From Streptomyces griseorubiginosus (GTDB lineage: Bacteria; Actinomycetota; Actinomycetes; Streptomycetales; Streptomycetaceae), in contig NZ_KQ948740.1 in assembly GCF_001514195.1 (NCBI RefSeq), positions 399,712-463,711 on the forward strand: a stretch of 64,000 nt of DNA. The letters run 5' to 3'. The notes beneath the pieces were generated by a model, which was given only the letters and a program-made list of their open reading frames with translations, was not told where the DNA came from and did no database searches. The position numbers and the translations under genes are program-made. The stretch's first letter is position 1. Every line of letters starts with the position of its first letter. This document shows, in pieces, positions 61,110-64,000 of the stretch.

Positions 61110-62174
61110 TCAGGTCGTACGGAGCGGAGACCGGCGGCGGCCGGGCGGTGGGGGTGCGCTGGAGCCGCGGACGACGAGTTCGACCGGGGGCTCGCCGGCG
61201 GACGCCGGCTCGGCGTCGGGGTGCTCGACGGCGTGCACGAGCACCCTGACGCCTTCCCGTGCGGCCGCCTCGAAGGGCTGACGCACGGTGGTCAGCGGCG
61301 GGGAGACGTAGGCGAACACGGGCTGACCGTCGAATCCGACGACACTGATGTCCTCGGGCACCCGCCGGCCCGCCTCCCGCAGCGCATGGACGAGACCGAT
61401 GGCCATCTCGTCGCCCGCGGCGAACACCGCGGTCACCGACGCGTCCGAGGCCAGCGCACGCCCGGCCGCGTATCCGGACTCCGCCGACCAGTCGCCGTTG
61501 AGCAGCGGCGGCTCGTGCGCCCCCCGGGCGGCCAGCGCGTCCCGCCAACCCTCGATCCGGTCCTTGGTGACGTACCACTTCCGGGGACCGGCGAGATGGT
61601 GGACGGTCTCGTGCCCCAGCTCCAGCAGGTGCTCGGTGGCGGCCCGCGCCAGCTCCCGGGTGCCCAGGCTCGCCGTCAGCGTCCGGGAGCCGGTGAAGGA
61701 AGGCGGTGCGCCGAGGAAGAGGACGGGGACGTCGACGCGGAGCGGTACCTGTCCCTTCACGAAGGGCTCGGAGACGATGACCCCGTCCACGCCCTGCTCG
61801 AGCAGTGACCCCAGCGCGTCGGCGATGCCCTCCGGGGCACCGTCGGGCGTGTTGATCACGCGGAGCGCGTACCCCGAGTCCCGCACGGCGTGCTCGATGT
61901 GCACCAGAAGGGAAGCGGTTCCATAGCCCGCGGTGCCCAGGGCGACGACGCCGAGGGAGCGGGTGCGCCCGGAGGCCAAGGCCCGGGCCGCGTGGTTCAG
62001 GCGGTAGCCGAGTTCATCCGCGGCCGCGAGGACACGGCGTCGCGCCTCGTCGGAGACGTACGGCTCGTCGTTGAGCACCCTGGAGACCGTCTTGCGGGAC
62101 ACCCCGGCCAGCCGTGCGACATCCGCACTGCGTGGCACGGGCGCGTTCCGGTCGCGCCCTGCTTCCGGTGTCAT
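61110..62174 (-). CDS. LacI family transcriptional regulator
   Basis: The 354-residue protein has an N-terminal LacI helix-turn-helix (SADVARLAGVSRKTVSRVL, hinge LNHAARALASGRTR) and a sugar-binding effector domain (LLEQGVDGVIVSEPF, VTAVFAAGDEMAIGLVHALR, SVVGFDGQPVFAYVSPPLTT). It is divergent from the solute-binding protein gene, with a consensus-like LacI operator between them, so it very probably represses that sugar transporter. Confidence 0.93.
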   Translation of the reverse strand: MTPEAGRDRNAPVPRSADVARLAGVSRKTVSRVLNDEPYVSDEARRRVLAAADELGYRLNHAARALASGRTRSLGVVALGTAGYGTASLLVHIEHAVRDSGYALRVINTPDGAPEGIADALGSLLEQGVDGVIVSEPFVKGQVPLRVDVPVLFLGAPPSFTGSRTLTASLGTRELARAATEHLLELGHETVHHLAGPRKWYVTKDRIEGWRDALAARGAHEPPLLNGDWSAESGYAAGRALASDASVTAVFAAGDEMAIGLVHALREAGRRVPEDISVVGFDGQPVFAYVSPPLTTVRQPFEAAAREGVRVLVHAVEHPDAEPASAGEPPVELVVRGSSAPPPPGRRRSPLRTT

Positions 62175-62218
62175 GAACTCTCCTGTGGATATGTCCCGCG
62201 GCGCAGGTCAGACGGGGT

Positions 62219-62243
62219 GACCGCGCGGTCAGACCGCGCGGTC
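62219..62243. promoter_or_regulatory. Twin 12-bp palindromes upstream of the LacI gene
   Basis: GACCGCGCGGTC occurs at 62219-62230 and again at 62232-62243, separated by one base (13-bp period). Each is a perfect palindrome. They lie 45-69 bp upstream of the LacI start. They could be operators for another regulator or a cruciform-prone element. GTTT...AAAC follows at 62246-62262. Confidence 0.5.
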
Positions 62244-62321
62244 ATGTTTACGTCGCCGAAACGCACGCGTCAAGGGTTCGGACCGGCCCCCTCCAGCTGG
62301 GCTCCATGTCCGAAGAATCCC

Positions 62322-62335
62322 GGAAACCGCTTTCC
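62322..62335. promoter_or_regulatory. LacI-type operator
   Basis: GGAAACCGCTTTCC is an inverted repeat GGAAA-N4-TTTCC with a central CG, matching the general LacI/GalR operator pattern. It lies in the 468-bp divergent region between the LacI gene and the solute-binding protein gene. A TTGACA at 62486-62491 may be the -35 box for the latter. The rest of the region shows nothing recognisable. Confidence 0.6.
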
Positions 62336-62642
62336 CGGAGTCCGGATAGAAGGGCATCAGGCCTGTTCAGACACCAGGCGCCGGGACGACCCGATCCCTT
62401 GCAGCCGACGCCGGAACCGGCCGCGAAACCGTGCAGGGGCCGCTCTCGCCGCATCCCGTCTCAGTAGATATTCGGACACACGGTCTTGACATTGACCCCG
62501 TTCAACGCCCAATCTTCGTGGCATCGCGATCGCCTCTGTGCGATCACGTTTGATTCTGATCAGTTGGTGAAGTCCTCCTCGCCACCGTCACATCGGGTCG
62601 CCGTACCGAAGCCCGGGTACGACCGCCCTGTCAGGAGCCGCA

Positions 62643-63959
62643 ATGCGTGACATCTCCCCCTCGGGTCCCTCTCTTCCGTCGCCCAGCCGCCGCAGTCTGC
62701 TGCGGGGTGCGGGTGGTGCTGTACTGCTCGCGGGTGCGGGTGTGCCGTTGCTGAGCGCGTGTGGCAGCAGTGGCAGCTCGTCGGACCCGAAGTCCGTGAG
62801 TGTGGGCTCCAACGACTCGGACGCGGTGCCGAAGAAGGCGTACGCGGACGTGTACGCGGCCTTCCAGAAGCAGTCCGGTCTGACGGTGAAGGTGAACACG
62901 AAGGACCACAACACGTTCCAGGAGCAGATCAACTCGTATCTGCAGGGCACGCCGGACGACGTGTTCAAGTGGTTCGCGGGCTACCGGATGCAGTTCTTCG
63001 CGCAGAAGGGCCTGGCCTCCCCGATCGACGACGTGTGGGAGAAGATCGGCGGGAACTTCCCGGACGCGATGAAGAAGCTGTCCAAGGGCGCCGACGGCAA
63101 GTACTACTTCGTGCCCATGACGACGTACCCGTGGGCGGTGTTCTACCGCAAGTCCGTCTTCGCCCAGCACGGTTACCAGGTGCCCACCACGTGGGACCAG
63201 CTGGTCGCCCTGTGCAAGCAGATGAAGAAGGACGGCCTGGTCCCGATCGCGTTCGGCGACAAGGACGCCTGGCCGGCGATGGGCACGTTCGACCAGATCA
63301 ACTTCCGCCTCAACGGCTACGACTTCCACGTCGAGCTGATGGCGGGCAAGGCGTCGTGGACGGACGCAAAGGTCAAGGGCGTCTTCGACCACTGGGCGGA
63401 GATCCTGCCGTACCACCAGGACGGTTTCATGGGCCGCACCTGGCAGGACGCCGCCCAGACGCTGGTGTCCAAGAAGGCGGGCATGTACCTGCTGGGCACG
63501 TTCGTGGGCCAGCAGTTCAGCAACAAGGCCGATCTGGACGACCTGGACTTCTTCCCGTTCCCGGAGATCAACTCGGCGTACGGGCAGGACACCGTGGAGG
63601 CGCCCACCGACGGGTTCATGGTGAGCAAGTCGCCCAAGAACAAGGCGGGGGTGACCAAGCTGCTGGAGTACCTGGGCACGCCGGCGGCGGAGGAGCTCTA
63701 CCTCAAGGGTGACCCGAGCGTGGTGGCGGCCTCGAACAAGGCGTCTACGGCGGCGTACTCGCCGTTGCAGAAGAAGGCGTTCGAGATGATCGCGGGGGCG
63801 AAGAGCCTGACGCAGTTCATGGACCGTGACTCGCGTCCGGACTTCACCTCGACGGTGATGCAGCCCTCGCTGCAGAAGTTCCTCCAGAACCCCAAGGGCG
63901 TCGACAGTCTGCTGTCCTCGATCGAACGCCAGAAGAAGACGATCTTCGCGTCCTCCTGA
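62643..63959 (+). CDS. Sugar ABC transporter substrate-binding lipoprotein (CUT1 type)
   Basis: The 438-residue protein has a twin-arginine signal (SRRSLLRGAGG) and lipobox LLSAC at about 36-40, so it is a Tat-exported lipoprotein. The mature part is a family 1 extracellular solute-binding protein (KVNTKDHNTFQEQINSYLQG, DVFKWFAGYRMQFFAQKGL, DGKYYFVPMTTYPWAVFYRK). GGAG at 62636-62639 precedes the ATG. First gene of a transporter operon continuing past the window. Control by the divergent LacI protein is likely. The ligand is probably an oligosaccharide. Confidence 0.92.
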   Translation: MRDISPSGPSLPSPSRRSLLRGAGGAVLLAGAGVPLLSACGSSGSSSDPKSVSVGSNDSDAVPKKAYADVYAAFQKQSGLTVKVNTKDHNTFQEQINSYLQGTPDDVFKWFAGYRMQFFAQKGLASPIDDVWEKIGGNFPDAMKKLSKGADGKYYFVPMTTYPWAVFYRKSVFAQHGYQVPTTWDQLVALCKQMKKDGLVPIAFGDKDAWPAMGTFDQINFRLNGYDFHVELMAGKASWTDAKVKGVFDHWAEILPYHQDGFMGRTWQDAAQTLVSKKAGMYLLGTFVGQQFSNKADLDDLDFFPFPEINSAYGQDTVEAPTDGFMVSKSPKNKAGVTKLLEYLGTPAAEELYLKGDPSVVAASNKASTAAYSPLQKKAFEMIAGAKSLTQFMDRDSRPDFTSTVMQPSLQKFLQNPKGVDSLLSSIERQKKTIFASS

Positions 63960-63976
63960 GCTGAGCTGAGCTGCTG
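63957..63976 (+). repeat. 5-bp repeat of the stop codon context
   Basis: TGAGC occurs three times in a row from the stop codon of the binding-protein gene (63957-63971), then TGCTGA just before the next ATG. It is a short example of the stop-context duplication seen elsewhere in the window. Confidence 0.7.
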
Positions 63977-63977
63977 A

Positions 63978-64000
63978 ATGACTACCGACACAACCCCGAA
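63978..64000 (+). CDS. Start of the next gene (probably an ABC transporter permease), partial
   Basis: ATG 63978 opens a frame reading MTTDTTP before the window ends. Its place 18 bp after a solute-binding protein gene makes a transporter permease the likely product. Too little sequence is present to confirm. Confidence 0.4.

Noticed and set aside
60087..62174. Carotenoid biosynthesis cluster
   Set aside because: Only one prenyl synthase-like gene is present. The neighbours are a LacI regulator and an orphan.

Overview
The window looks like chromosomal DNA of a Streptomyces or close relative. It has very high G+C with G/C-ended codons, many GTG starts, frequent ATGA/GTGA start-stop overlaps, and gene families typical of streptomycetes: an ECF42-type sigma factor with YCII partners, GAF-ANTAR, MerR fused to sliding-clamp domains, an LCP protein with a LytR_C tail, a Rv1733c-like membrane protein and a CE7 esterase. 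No rRNA, tRNA, CRISPR array, complete insertion sequence, prophage or recognisable secondary-metabolite cluster was seen. The only mobile-element trace is a short transposase remnant near 59.5 kb.

Layout. 0-5.8 kb: end of a SpoIIE-type phosphatase, an MFS exporter divergent from a LysR regulator, a PrmC-like methyltransferase, a MarR regulator, and a coupled quinone-oxidoreductase/GNAT pair. 5.9-10.3 kb: a molybdopterin oxidoreductase overlapping a flavin reductase, a small membrane protein, a CE7 esterase and a serine-reactive esterase. 10.3-16.3 kb: a thioesterase, two methyltransferases, a PadR/NTF2-like divergent pair and a YCII-YCII-sigma operon. 16.3-21.6 kb: a short second Rho with a pyrimidine-rich leader, a DD-carboxypeptidase, and two polyprenol-type mannosyltransferases. 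21.8-27.7 kb: a nitrogen-release cluster (GntR, amino-acid permease, asparaginase, aspartate ammonia-lyase, glutaminase). 28.5-32.1 kb: UppP, a CrcB-DUF190-CrcB fluoride-export set, an SMP-30-like protein and an ArsR regulator. 32.3-35.6 kb: a GH42 beta-galactosidase divergent from its likely LacI repressor. 36.2-45.4 kb: VOC, MarR, AraC, SseB-like, isochorismatase-like, NCS1 permease, a frameshifted GAF-ANTAR gene, a MerR-clamp fusion, DUF899 and aldo/keto reductase genes. 45.6-52.5 kb: a ribose-type ABC transporter operon ending in a YtcJ-like amidohydrolase, divergent from a LuxR regulator. 52.5-59.5 kb: cell-envelope genes (membrane protein, Ser/Thr kinase, TatA-like, LCP, lytic transglycosylase-like, ArsR, GlsB-like). 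59.6-64 kb: an orphan gene, an orphan phytoene/squalene synthase, and a LacI regulator divergent from a sugar-binding lipoprotein that starts a further transporter operon.

Two cross-cutting patterns stand out. First, at least six genes (PadR, rho, glutaminase, NCS1 permease, Ser/Thr kinase, last solute-binding protein) are followed directly by short tandem repeats in which the stop-codon context itself is repeated, with units from 5 to about 40 bp. Second, the octamer TTGCGCAA with a partly conserved A-rich right flank occurs four times between 55.9 and 59.1 kb, in front of the tatA-like gene, the LCP gene, the ArsR gene and the GlsB-like gene. This suggests a local envelope regulon governed by that ArsR protein. 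Both are read directly from the sequence, but their function is inferred.
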